Virus record (IMG/VR): IMGVR_UViG_3300032177_000054
Location: 1 to 29,154 of that record
Source: a virus
Length of the DNA stretch: 29,154 bases
Direction: 5' to 3' (one strand)
Shown here: positions 20,232-28,946 of the stretch, one piece after another
Layout of the letters: each line of letters opens with the position of its first letter
How positions within the stretch are numbered: the stretch's first letter is position 1
Notes under the pieces: model-generated
Seen by the model: the letters and a program-made list of their open reading frames with translations, nothing else
The model's database searches: none
Told to the model about the DNA's origin: nothing
Made by a program: the position numbers and the translations under genes

Positions 20232-22331
20232 ATGGCAAGCAGTAACGAAGAAATAAAGATTATAATAAAGGCGGCCGCAGACCAAGCCATCAATGACATT
20301 AACAAGCTTAATGCCGGACTGGCTAATACAAGTAAGGGTAGCGAGGATGCGTCCAAAAAAGCTACTGGCCTTGGTAGTGCTTTCGGTGCTATTGCAAAAC
20401 TTGGTATTGCTGCCATGTTTATTGATCTTGCAAAGTCAGCCGCCATGAATGCCGGAGAAATTGAAAAAAATACTGTGGCTTTCACTGTTCTTCTTGGATC
20501 AGCCGAAAAAGCTCAAAAGATGATGAGCGATTTAAAACAGTTCGGACTTGAAACTCCATTCGAGCTTCCTGGTATAGTAGAAGCCTCGAAAAAACTACTG
20601 GGCTTTGGAATATCTGCCGAGAGCATGATCCCAACATTGCGTAGACTTGGTGACGCTGCAATGGGAAATCAAGAAGTATTTGAGCGCATAAGCGACGCTT
20701 ACGGTAAAAGTGCAACTAAGGGAAAGGTAACTTTTGAGGAGCTAAATAGATTCCTAGAGGCTGGTGTGCCAATACTTGGCCAGTTAGCCCAGAACTACGG
20801 CGTAACAACTGGCCAGATGTCCAAGATGATTGAAGACGGGAAAGTGGGATTTTCTGCACTCGACAAAGCCTTAACCAGCCTAACAACTGGAAACGGTCAA
20901 TTTGCTGGCATGATGGAAAAACAAAGTCACACGTTTTTAGGAATTATGAGCAATGCTAAAGATGCGATAGGCGTACTTCTTTCGGCAATGGGTGAGCAAA
21001 TGTTGCCTGGATTAAAGGTCTTAGGCGAGGCTTTTATTGGTGCGTCAAAAGATGGCGGATCGCTTATGAAAATGATGACAAAAATGGGAGAAGGTCTTGG
21101 ATTTCTCGCGTCGGGTTTTGCTGGTTTTTTCGCACTTATAAGCGAAGGCAACAACATGTTGAAATCGCTTATGATGGCCGATCAAGTAAACCAGTCGGCT
21201 GAAGCAACAAACGAAGCCACGAAGCAACTTAAAGATTATGTAACAGCAACAACCGGAGCACAGCAAGGTACCAAACAATTTGCGGATGCAATGAAAGAAT
21301 TAAAAAATAATGGCGACGCAACATTTAAGGAATTGTATGACTCCGCTATGAAAAGCGGAAAAGGGATGCAAGATAATGTTGATAAAATGAATGAATTCGC
21401 TAATCAAACAAAAAAAATACAAGCCGTTTCCGATTCTTTAAAACAATTTGAGGCAGACTATACGACAACAGCAGTACAAGAGTCGCAAGTCCGCACTCAA
21501 GCGAAACTACAAGACGCCACTACCGCAGCTGACGGACAGAAGGCAATAATGCAAGGTTTGAAAGACATACAAAAAGAAGATTATGACGCGGCGGTGGCAA
21601 CTGAAAACAATGCGTATGCACAAAAAATGCAATTTGCATTAACTCACACGGAGTGGCTAAAACAAAATAATATTACTGTAGAAATGATAAAAGCACAGCA
21701 TGAAGAGAAGCTTCTCAAGCTTGCTGATGATAGAAGAAAAAAAGAACAGTCAGCAGAAACCGCACTACAAAAAAACTTGACCACTCTTGTACAGGACAAC
21801 CTAAAAATACGCACTCAGCAGTTTATGGAATGGACCTCTTTCATGCTATCAAATCTTGACCAGAGCAACAAAGAGCAGTTCGCTCTATATAAAGGGTTTG
21901 CCATTGTTATGGCTACAATCGATACATATAAAGCTGCCAATGCGGCATTTAGTTCTCTTGCCGGAATACCTTATGTAGGATACGTTCTAGGTCTCGCGGC
22001 GGCGGCCTCTTGCGTAGCACTTGGTCTCGCAAATGTTTCGAAAATCGCGTCAAGCAGTCCTAGAAAAGCAGCGACTGGTGCTCTTGTAAAAGGCTCTCAA
22101 CAGGGAAGCACTTTGACCGTAGGTGAAAACAATCGATCAGAATTAATAGTACCGTTTGAAAATCCAGAGGTCATGGGAAAAATGACAGGGGGTGGTGGGG
22201 TAAACCTATACATAACAAACCTCTACGCTACAGAAGATCTTCCCAAAAAATTAGTACAGGAAATTGACAAAGAGCTTTATAAATTAAAACAGGACAGAGG
22301 ATCAGTATTCGCATCCTCCATGGGGTTTTAA
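20232..22331 (+). CDS. tail tape measure protein
   Basis: This 699-aa protein has the tape measure start pattern (EIKIIIKAAADQAINDINKLNAGL), a conserved domain with FTVLLGSAEKAQKMMSDLKQFG, TPFELPGIVEASKKLLGFGI and YGKSATKGKVTFEELNRFLE, hydrophobic patches near 290-310, coiled coils (about 360-580) and a C-terminal hydrophobic segment (YVGYVLGLAAAASCVALGLA). By the usual 0.15 nm per residue it predicts a tail near 105 nm. It follows the frameshift chaperone by 3 nt and is the largest tail gene. Confidence 0.95.
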   Translation: MASSNEEIKIIIKAAADQAINDINKLNAGLANTSKGSEDASKKATGLGSAFGAIAKLGIAAMFIDLAKSAAMNAGEIEKNTVAFTVLLGSAEKAQKMMSDLKQFGLETPFELPGIVEASKKLLGFGISAESMIPTLRRLGDAAMGNQEVFERISDAYGKSATKGKVTFEELNRFLEAGVPILGQLAQNYGVTTGQMSKMIEDGKVGFSALDKALTSLTTGNGQFAGMMEKQSHTFLGIMSNAKDAIGVLLSAMGEQMLPGLKVLGEAFIGASKDGGSLMKMMTKMGEGLGFLASGFAGFFALISEGNNMLKSLMMADQVNQSAEATNEATKQLKDYVTATTGAQQGTKQFADAMKELKNNGDATFKELYDSAMKSGKGMQDNVDKMNEFANQTKKIQAVSDSLKQFEADYTTTAVQESQVRTQAKLQDATTAADGQKAIMQGLKDIQKEDYDAAVATENNAYAQKMQFALTHTEWLKQNNITVEMIKAQHEEKLLKLADDRRKKEQSAETALQKNLTTLVQDNLKIRTQQFMEWTSFMLSNLDQSNKEQFALYKGFAIVMATIDTYKAANAAFSSLAGIPYVGYVLGLAAAASCVALGLANVSKIASSSPRKAATGALVKGSQQGSTLTVGENNRSELIVPFENPEVMGKMTGGGGVNLYITNLYATEDLPKKLVQEIDKELYKLKQDRGSVFASSMGF

Positions 22332-23159
22332 ATGGCATTAGATTATTATTATAATAATTTTTCGTTTTATAGCAAAAACATACTAAACACTACGAGCATG
22401 ATATATTTATCATCTGACTCCGCGTCGGCCAAGTATCTTTTTGATAGAAAAAATGATAAATATGTAACATTTACAGAGCCGTCAGGTTCAGCAAGCGAAC
22501 TAGTTATTACATTCGATACCCCGAGACAAGTAAACAACATAATTTTTGGGACTGGGATTTCTGCTGAAATAATGAAGATATATTACAATTCTAATACTGC
22601 TAATTTATTTTCTATTTTTGAAGGTGGGACTACTGTTAGTGACTGGACGTATTTTCAGGACGGAATCCTACAATTTAACGCCACGTCCATCGCCGTAAGC
22701 TCGCTACACATAATGATTACAAAAGGCTATGGCTCTACAAAAAGTATTGGAGAGGTATGGATTTTAGATAAAGTTTATGAGCTTGAGTCGAATCCGTCAG
22801 CCAAAAACTACAAGGCTAAATATGACAGAAAATCTTTTGAACACGTTTGTAGTGACGGCGGGACAGCAATATATTTCCTGCAAGACAACTTTACTGCTGA
22901 CATAAAAATGGAAAATGTCAGCTCCATTGACTGGGGTATTTTAAAATATATGTATGATCTACATGAGCCTTTTGTTTTTATACCTGGCATTACAAGATAC
23001 ATCTATACGGCAGCATCAAGCGATACAAAGTCTTTAACCGTCAATGGCGGAATTTACGAATGCAATTGGATTGGAGACTTTGATTTTTTACAGTACTGGG
23101 ACAACACAATACTCAACGGCTACGAAGGAACAATAAAACTTAGGGAGACTCCGAAGTGA
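22332..23159 (+). CDS. putative distal tail protein (discoidin-like N-terminus)
   Basis: This 275-aa protein starts directly after the tape measure stop, where distal tail proteins are encoded. Residues about 30-150 read like a galactose-binding/F5-8C-type beta-sandwich (ITFDTPRQVNNIIFGTGI, AEIMKIYYNS). The C-terminal half (YKAKYDRKSFEHVCSDGG...) is beta-rich and may be the ring-forming part. It would form part of the tail tip. Carbohydrate binding is a guess from fold pattern only. Confidence 0.6.
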   Translation: MALDYYYNNFSFYSKNILNTTSMIYLSSDSASAKYLFDRKNDKYVTFTEPSGSASELVITFDTPRQVNNIIFGTGISAEIMKIYYNSNTANLFSIFEGGTTVSDWTYFQDGILQFNATSIAVSSLHIMITKGYGSTKSIGEVWILDKVYELESNPSAKNYKAKYDRKSFEHVCSDGGTAIYFLQDNFTADIKMENVSSIDWGILKYMYDLHEPFVFIPGITRYIYTAASSDTKSLTVNGGIYECNWIGDFDFLQYWDNTILNGYEGTIKLRETPK

Positions 23160-24427
23160 GTATAATCTCTGAAATAAAAAAAAATAGCGCAAAGGTTTTT
23201 CGTCGGCTATATATTAAAAGGCGCGAACAGTCGGGAGAGTACGAAACCGACTGGCAGCTTATTGACCCAAAATACATACTAACATATGGGAATATTACTT
23301 TTAGCATTGATGATATTATCCCGTACTATTTTAAATTTAACGGCGTAACATTTACTGTACAAAATTCTGATGGATATTTTGGTGATGAATCAGACGATAA
23401 GTCTTTTTTCTACGGATATTTAACACGATTCAGATCACTGGTAAAAATAGAAGCCGGGTATGAGGCAAGCGATGGAACAGAGTATCCCACGAACACAACC
23501 TTGTATTTAGGACTGCTATCTGAAGATATGGTTTACACACAGGATGCCAAAATATCTTTTGCTACAAAGCACATATCATCAATATTTGAAGAATTTCCCA
23601 GCGACCAGATAACCGGCCTTGGCTCAACAATGACTGCCAGCGACATGGTGTTTAACATTAAAAATCACGTTGACGCTAACTCGGTAGCGATATTTCAAAA
23701 ATATTTTACAACATGGAACATTGACACAACCACAGGATTTTATGACATAGCAACAACCACGGCCTTAAACAATGCGAGTTGCTGGGAGTTAATGAAAAAG
23801 CTCGCAGTACCTGAAAATCGTGTGGTGTATGTTGATCGTGACGGTTCGTTTAATTTCAAAGATAAAGACAATATTTCCAGCACGTCTGTATTCCATTTTG
23901 GCGGCCTAGGAGATTCTGACAAAACATACGGACACAATATTCTAGATCAAATAAAAGTTGATGAAAACATACGAAAGGTTTACAACAGGATAAAAGTAAA
24001 ATTTGCCAGTGAAGACACCCAGACTTCATACTATATTTTAAACGAGAATTGGACTTGGGGCGACTCTAGTTCATCGTTTAAATTTGGAGTACGAGAGTAT
24101 TCATATGAAAATATGTTTCTACAGGACACCGACACCGCACTAACCGTAGCAAACGCAATGTATAACGATTTTAACCAGAGCAAAAAAGAGGTAACGATTA
24201 AAACTAAATTCGTGCCACAGCTTATGGTTATGAACCACGTTACTATGAGCTACATAACACAGATTTATTCCGGCGGGTACCTGTGGAACTATTTCGACTG
24301 GGGGTCTGGTATATTTGGTTCGAGGTCGGGATACAATATTAATATAGACAATCAAGATTTTAGCATAATAGAACTACAACATAATATCGATAATTTCTAT
24401 AGTCAGGTTAAATTGAGGGCGATATGA
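23156..24427 (+). CDS. tail tip/hub protein
   Basis: This 423-aa protein starts with GTG at 23156, overlapping the upstream stop by 4 nt (GTGA) and preceded by AGGGAG. It has an ordered beta-rich N-terminal half (EYETDWQLIDPKYILTYGNITFSIDD, TLYLGLLSEDMVY, ISFATKHISSIFEEFP) resembling baseplate hub or tail-associated proteins in other phages. The C-terminal half continues with NRIKVKFASEDTQT and LRAI. No lytic domain is seen. Position between distal tail protein and fibres supports the hub call. Confidence 0.6.
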   Translation: MSIISEIKKNSAKVFRRLYIKRREQSGEYETDWQLIDPKYILTYGNITFSIDDIIPYYFKFNGVTFTVQNSDGYFGDESDDKSFFYGYLTRFRSLVKIEAGYEASDGTEYPTNTTLYLGLLSEDMVYTQDAKISFATKHISSIFEEFPSDQITGLGSTMTASDMVFNIKNHVDANSVAIFQKYFTTWNIDTTTGFYDIATTTALNNASCWELMKKLAVPENRVVYVDRDGSFNFKDKDNISSTSVFHFGGLGDSDKTYGHNILDQIKVDENIRKVYNRIKVKFASEDTQTSYYILNENWTWGDSSSSFKFGVREYSYENMFLQDTDTALTVANAMYNDFNQSKKEVTIKTKFVPQLMVMNHVTMSYITQIYSGGYLWNYFDWGSGIFGSRSGYNINIDNQDFSIIELQHNIDNFYSQVKLRAI

Positions 24428-25170
24428 CATACCACATTTTACAAAACAGCACTACAGCCGACGCGAGCGATGTTAACGAGAATTTTCAGCATGTTGCAAG
24501 TGGGTCAAGGTTGCCTATGGACACTGAAGCATTGGCTCCAACGACCTCTCTTTACAATCTTGGCTCGGCCACTTATAAGTGGAACAAGTTGTATTGCAAT
24601 ACACTAAATGTATATGGCGGGATACAACTATCTCCATCGTGCACTTCGTTTCAGATGGTGAGCGAAACCGTTCTTACGACAACGGCAAGCAGTATTAAAA
24701 TATCTGGCCTAAACTCTAATACACAAAAAGAATACATGTTGGTGTGTTATTTTAATGGGCCAGCCGACACTGATACTGTGTATTATATGCAGTTAGAGAA
24801 TACGACTCCGACGACAACGATATCTACAAACTATACATATCAATTATGTATATGGAGCAATACCGGAGCGTTTTATACAAGAACCTCAGGCGCAACATAT
24901 ATTCCCCTAGGGTATACGCTTAATGACGATACCACGGCGGCGTGCTGTACATATTCAATCTGTCGAATGAATTTAGCGTATACGGAAAAGATATTTAATA
25001 TTACAAATATAAATTCCATGAATAATGGTTTTGTTAGAAACATTGAGCAAATCGGCGGGTGTAGGAGTGTAGCCGGATCGTATACGATAGGGGCACTAAT
25101 AATATCCGGCATCAACATGCAAGCAGGTACGTTTGTACAGCTTTGGATAAAACAGGGGACGTGGATATAA
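24424..25170 (+). CDS. tail fibre/tip protein, short paralogue
   Basis: This 248-aa protein overlaps the previous gene by 4 nt (ATGA). The N-terminus (NSTTADASDVNENFQHVA) is a common phage fibre attachment pattern. A central PTTSLYNLGSATYKWNKLYCNTLNV motif (the LGS-x5-W box of many fibres) is followed by a beta-sandwich (VSETVLTTTASSIKISGLN ... FVQLWIKQGTW). It is homologous to the C-terminal half of the next protein. It is probably a receptor-contacting tip component. Confidence 0.7.
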   Translation: MTYHILQNSTTADASDVNENFQHVASGSRLPMDTEALAPTTSLYNLGSATYKWNKLYCNTLNVYGGIQLSPSCTSFQMVSETVLTTTASSIKISGLNSNTQKEYMLVCYFNGPADTDTVYYMQLENTTPTTTISTNYTYQLCIWSNTGAFYTRTSGATYIPLGYTLNDDTTAACCTYSICRMNLAYTEKIFNITNINSMNNGFVRNIEQIGGCRSVAGSYTIGALIISGINMQAGTFVQLWIKQGTWI

Positions 25171-26481
25171 ATGTACCCAAGTGTAATAGACGTTGGACTA
25201 TATAGTCGTGCTTTAACAATTGGATGTACAGCCACGGCCATAAATGTTAAGGGGCCGCGCGTAAACACTCCAACTACAACCTTCACATATCCACCATCGT
25301 TCAACATAACGCTACAAAAAAATACTGGCGCACTATTCGTTTCGTCGGATTATACCGGCATTGTGACAATGTATTCAGACACTACAACTACCGGCACATA
25401 CGACGACAGCACCTATGCGCCATTCGCTGTGATTAATTTTGGAATTGGTTTTTACGGATATGGATTATTTGAGCAATGGAGAATATTAGATCAGTACGCG
25501 GAAAACATACCGGTTAAGGTATACTGGGACTCGTATAGCGAATTAGGGTCAAACGGAATAATGTACCGTACTCGCACGGCCACTAAATTGTCTTCAAGTG
25601 CTTTTGACTGGAGCGCGTACTCAGGGTTTAAAAGCGCAATAAATACAAATTGCTGCACCATGGTGGGTAACTACGTAAACATAGAATTTTTATTTTATGC
25701 TAACAAATGGAGTTCGACAGATTATTTAAATATAAATGATACGTTTTATGATTTAAAAACATTTCAGAAAAACACATATATTAAAGCACAAGAATTTAAT
25801 TCATGTTTTTTAAGGACAGGACTATTTAATATGTTGCCACAGGGCACATTAAGCGTTGTGCCAACTACAGGAATATACGACCTTGGCAGCACGTCGGCAC
25901 TATGGGACAGCGTTCATGTTGATAAAGTATATTTTAGTAATATCAATAATTATAAACGCTGGGAGCTGGTGTCGGCGGTAGAAATAACAACCTCAACGTA
26001 TAGCATAGAAGTTGGAGGCCTAGATTTTGAAAATGATAAAACATATTTAATACAAGGCCATTTTAAGGTTAATACTTGTAGCAGTGTAGTTCAATTAAGG
26101 TTTAATACGTATCAAACAAATACTACGCCTAGCTGGCAGTCTCAATCTATTTCAATTAACGATTCAACGACCTCTATAAATAGATATTCAGCTTTCACCG
26201 AAATTGCACTTACAAGCATATTCTCTCAAACCTCTTGCCGCGCCGACTGCATGGTGTCGTTTAATTCCGACAAAACAATTGTGGCGCATTTAAACTCACA
26301 AGAGGGAATGCAAAACGCGACATGGCTTGGCCGAAAAAGAATAGAGGCGTACTCGTCAGAACCGTATCAGTCAAATGTTACACAATTATACTTTTACAAT
26401 TACATACCGACAGGGTCTACATTCGCGGGACGTTTTGTATATGGTACAAGCATACAAATATGGAGGGCTAAAAGTGGCTAA
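25171..26481 (+). CDS. tail fibre protein, long paralogue with extra N-terminal domain
   Basis: This 436-aa protein starts immediately after the TAA of the upstream gene. Residues 1 to about 200 form a Thr/Ser/aromatic-rich beta domain with no recognised family. Residues about 210-436 repeat the upstream protein: FNSCFLRTGLFNMLPQGTLS, then PTTGIYDLGSTSALWDSVHV, then VSAVEITTSTYSIEVGGLD and a terminal GRFVYGTSIQIWRAKSG. The pair therefore arose by duplication. The extra domain could carry receptor specificity or catalysis. Confidence 0.7.
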   Translation: MYPSVIDVGLYSRALTIGCTATAINVKGPRVNTPTTTFTYPPSFNITLQKNTGALFVSSDYTGIVTMYSDTTTTGTYDDSTYAPFAVINFGIGFYGYGLFEQWRILDQYAENIPVKVYWDSYSELGSNGIMYRTRTATKLSSSAFDWSAYSGFKSAINTNCCTMVGNYVNIEFLFYANKWSSTDYLNINDTFYDLKTFQKNTYIKAQEFNSCFLRTGLFNMLPQGTLSVVPTTGIYDLGSTSALWDSVHVDKVYFSNINNYKRWELVSAVEITTSTYSIEVGGLDFENDKTYLIQGHFKVNTCSSVVQLRFNTYQTNTTPSWQSQSISINDSTTSINRYSAFTEIALTSIFSQTSCRADCMVSFNSDKTIVAHLNSQEGMQNATWLGRKRIEAYSSEPYQSNVTQLYFYNYIPTGSTFAGRFVYGTSIQIWRAKSG

Positions 26482-26722
26482 AACAATTATCAACGGAATG
26501 GGAAAATCAAAAGTAACAACAAACGGCGCTGTAACAGTTAGCCTGTTAAAGGAGCCGAACGCTGCATATTTAGAAAAGCTAAGGACGGTTGAATACGTAG
26601 AGTCCGATGAACGCATAATCAATAGATATGTTAATGCCAAAATAAAAAATATGGCAATCAAAGAGCTTATAAAAGACGGTGTTTTAGATGCCGACGGTAA
26701 GCTAAAGAAAGGAGAGGTTTAA
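26474..26722 (+). CDS. small fibre-associated protein of unknown function
   Basis: This 82-aa protein starts at GTG 26474, which is 6 nt after GGAGGG (26462-26467); an in-frame ATG at 26375 lies inside the fibre gene and is less likely. It has a beta N-terminus (KTIINGMGKSKVTTNGAVTV) followed by helices (PNAAYLEKLRTVEYVES, INRYVNAKIKNMAIKELI) and a lysine-rich end. It overlaps the fibre gene by 8 nt. Possibly a fibre chaperone or cap; no family recognised. Confidence 0.55.
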   Translation: MAKTIINGMGKSKVTTNGAVTVSLLKEPNAAYLEKLRTVEYVESDERIINRYVNAKIKNMAIKELIKDGVLDADGKLKKGEV

Positions 26723-26723
26723 C

Positions 26724-27809
26724 ATGTCATTTTCAGATTTACCCACAAGAACCACAAGCGATCCCAATAGTGCTGCTGACGTTAATCAACTTTCCGAAAA
26801 TATCAAAAAAGTTAATAGTGAGGGCGTTTACAGACAAGCAATAATTAACGGGAATTTTGATGTATGGCAAAGAAACACAACATTCAGCACGCCATCTGAC
26901 GACACCTACATAGCCGATAGATGGAACAACCTACAGGAAGCAAATAATGCATGGAATTTTTATAGGTCAACTGACGCGCCTACTGGATCTAGTTATAGCC
27001 TACAATGTGTTAATGTAACGGCTAATAAACGCGGCGGGATCGTACAGATCATAGAAAACATAGATTCAAGCAAGTTAATCGGTGGCTATGTATCTGTTAG
27101 CTATTGGGCAAAAAGTACAACAGGTAAAGCAATATCAAAGCTATATGTGAGTGTCGTTTCGTGGCTAAGCACCGCCGACGCCGTTACAAGCGATGTTATA
27201 GGAACATGGCCAGCAATGGCAGGACTTCCAGCGACATTTGCGGCCAACTGGACTAGTGAGGGAGGACAGGCGCAAGTAATATCGACCGTGTGGACTGAAT
27301 ACACGTTGCTTGCATCAAAAATAACCACGTCAACAAAAACAAACATTGCTCTGGTTTTTTGGACTGACGACACTACGATAACGGCGGGAGACGAATTTTA
27401 TATAACAAGAGTATGCCTGAATGAAGGACAAGTCTTGCTTGGCTTTCCCACAAGAAGCTTTCCTGAAGAACTCATTAAGTGCCAACGATTTTATGAAAAA
27501 AGTTATGCTATAGGAGTATTCCCTGGTGCGGCGGATTACAGCGGGTGCGTTTCTTTTATTGCATACAATGCCTATGTCGGATATGTCAGTCACGTTTCTT
27601 TAAAAGTAACCAAAATATCTAAACCAACGATATATACATATTCTCCAGTTACCGGTACCGTCGGAAAGCTTAGTTATTCTGGCGGAGATGTCAATAGTTT
27701 AAGTGATACAGCTAAAACTGGGGTTGGATCATTTTATGCGTATGGCAATAATTCGCTAACGGCTACGAACGAATATTACTATCAATGGGTGGCAGAAATA
27801 GAATTATAA
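26724..27809 (+). CDS. tail fibre/receptor-binding protein with CBM-like domain
   Basis: This 361-aa protein begins with a fibre attachment-like segment (TSDPNSAADVNQLSENIKKV) and then INGNFDVWQRNTTF...YIADRWN, the start of a carbohydrate-binding-like beta-sandwich frequent in phage fibres. Residues about 230-260 (LNEGQVLLGFPTRSFPEELIKCQRFYEK) match the common fibre pattern where the sandwich ends. The C-terminus is a further beta domain that could be the tip. It probably binds a glycan receptor. GGAGAGG precedes the start. Confidence 0.75.
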   Translation: MSFSDLPTRTTSDPNSAADVNQLSENIKKVNSEGVYRQAIINGNFDVWQRNTTFSTPSDDTYIADRWNNLQEANNAWNFYRSTDAPTGSSYSLQCVNVTANKRGGIVQIIENIDSSKLIGGYVSVSYWAKSTTGKAISKLYVSVVSWLSTADAVTSDVIGTWPAMAGLPATFAANWTSEGGQAQVISTVWTEYTLLASKITTSTKTNIALVFWTDDTTITAGDEFYITRVCLNEGQVLLGFPTRSFPEELIKCQRFYEKSYAIGVFPGAADYSGCVSFIAYNAYVGYVSHVSLKVTKISKPTIYTYSPVTGTVGKLSYSGGDVNSLSDTAKTGVGSFYAYGNNSLTATNEYYYQWVAEIEL

Positions 27810-27823
27810 AAGAGGTGAAAAAT

Positions 27824-28135
27824 GTGGCAGACTCGTCTCAACATATTAATAACACTACAATTATTTTTGCTGTTATCAGTGCTCTCATTAGTACTATTTC
27901 GATTTTATTAGCCTGGATTTTCAAAAAAATTCTGCAAGATGTCGAGAAAAAAATTGATGATCTTGATGAAAAATTTGAAAAACATATTGAGCGTATTGAC
28001 CTTAAGCTTGACAAGCAATGTGAAAAATGCGTAAACTCAATTTTAGTACGCTCAGAATTGGTACATTTAGTAGAGCAAATTAATGATTTAAAAAGCGATA
28101 TACGAGAGGTTAAAGATGGAAAGCATGAACGCTGA
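27824..28135 (+). CDS. membrane-anchored coiled-coil protein, holin- or XhlA-like
   Basis: This 103-aa protein starts at GTG 27824, 6 nt after AGAGGTG (27811-27817); an ATG at 27785 lies inside the fibre gene. A transmembrane segment (NTTIIFAVISALISTISILLAWIF, about residues 9-32) is followed by a coiled coil (DVEKKIDDLDEKFEKHIERIDLK) and a CxxC pair (CEKC). One membrane span with a long coil is seen in XhlA-type haemolysin/holin helpers. It starts the lysis cassette. Confidence 0.6.
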   Translation: MADSSQHINNTTIIFAVISALISTISILLAWIFKKILQDVEKKIDDLDEKFEKHIERIDLKLDKQCEKCVNSILVRSELVHLVEQINDLKSDIREVKDGKHER

Positions 28136-28712
28136 AGACATTAAGGGCATGTACGACGGCTTTGGTGGAGAGTGGCAAGACATTAACATCTTTGGCATAA
28201 GGGTCAATGAAAATCCTAATAGCGATGAATTTAACGATTTTATCGGTGTCGTGTGCGGAGACATATACAAGATTTACAAAGGAACCACTGATCCTGGAAT
28301 ATATTACACAAAGGTTGCGCCTATAACATACGGCGGAGTTAGGGGAGCTGCTCACTTGATTGATGGATTTCACAGAGACGCTTGGCAGGTTGGAGTACAT
28401 TGCCCCGGCACTGGATTTGCCCACGAAGCATTGATCCAAACCGGCGCGCCGGTAACGATATGGAGAGATACTAATCAAGATTTTGAGGAATCTAGCGAGC
28501 CTATTCAAAGCGGGTGGTTCGGCATCAACATACACAGGTCGGCTCCATACGGCGACGCCTCGACAATAGCCAATTACTCTGCCGGATGCGTGGTGTTTAA
28601 AAACGGGAACGACTTCAACGAATTTATGCAAATAGTAAAAACTAGCGAGAGATACAAGAATAATCACGGCTGTAAGTTTAGTTTATTTATAATTAACAAA
28701 TCTTGGTTTTAG
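28116..28712 (+). CDS. putative endolysin (YkuD/L,D-transpeptidase-like signature)
   Basis: This 198-aa protein overlaps the preceding gene by 20 nt. A H140 in WFGINIHRS followed by SAGC (155-158) matches the His...S-x-G-C catalytic signature of the L,D-transpeptidase/YkuD fold, where the Cys attacks peptidoglycan stem peptides. There is no signal peptide, so a holin would release it. Position among holin-like genes supports an endolysin role, but peptidoglycan cleavage rather than transfer is inferred from context only. A muramidase or amidase motif was not found. Confidence 0.55.
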   Translation: MESMNAEDIKGMYDGFGGEWQDINIFGIRVNENPNSDEFNDFIGVVCGDIYKIYKGTTDPGIYYTKVAPITYGGVRGAAHLIDGFHRDAWQVGVHCPGTGFAHEALIQTGAPVTIWRDTNQDFEESSEPIQSGWFGINIHRSAPYGDASTIANYSAGCVVFKNGNDFNEFMQIVKTSERYKNNHGCKFSLFIINKSWF

Positions 28713-28724
28713 GGAGGTACTGAA

Positions 28725-28946
28725 ATGTTCAAGGCAATGTTTAGCAGCTCACAGGACGTATCGATGATGAGAGTGTGTCAATTGTTGTGCACATTAACAG
28801 CGTGCGCTACAATTATTTTGTGCATGGTATTTGACAGGAAAATGGCAGAGTGTGCAGCACTTATAGCAAGTATTCTTACACCTGCTTTTATAGGTAAGGC
28901 CACACAGAGTTTTGCAGAGAGGCCAAATGTTACAGAAATTAAATGA
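28725..28946 (+). CDS. holin-like two-TM protein
   Basis: This 73-aa protein has two hydrophobic segments, VCQLLCTLTACATIILCMVF (about 17-36) and AALIASILTPAFIGKA (about 44-59), separated by a short charged turn, and a polar C-terminus. This is the size and topology of class II holins. GGGAGG precedes the ATG. Its TGA lies within the first part of the next gene (20-nt overlap), a typical lysis cassette arrangement. Confidence 0.7.
   Translation: MFKAMFSSSQDVSMMRVCQLLCTLTACATIILCMVFDRKMAECAALIASILTPAFIGKATQSFAERPNVTEIK

Noticed and set aside
24873-25307. Minus-strand 144-codon frame across the fibre gene junction
   Set aside because: It lies opposite duplicated fibre genes and shows no motif; the frame is open because of codon bias.
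28110-28667. Long minus-strand frame opposite the endolysin gene
   Set aside because: It is antisense to a gene with a catalytic signature and a ribosome binding site; no family features are visible and all neighbours are on the + strand.
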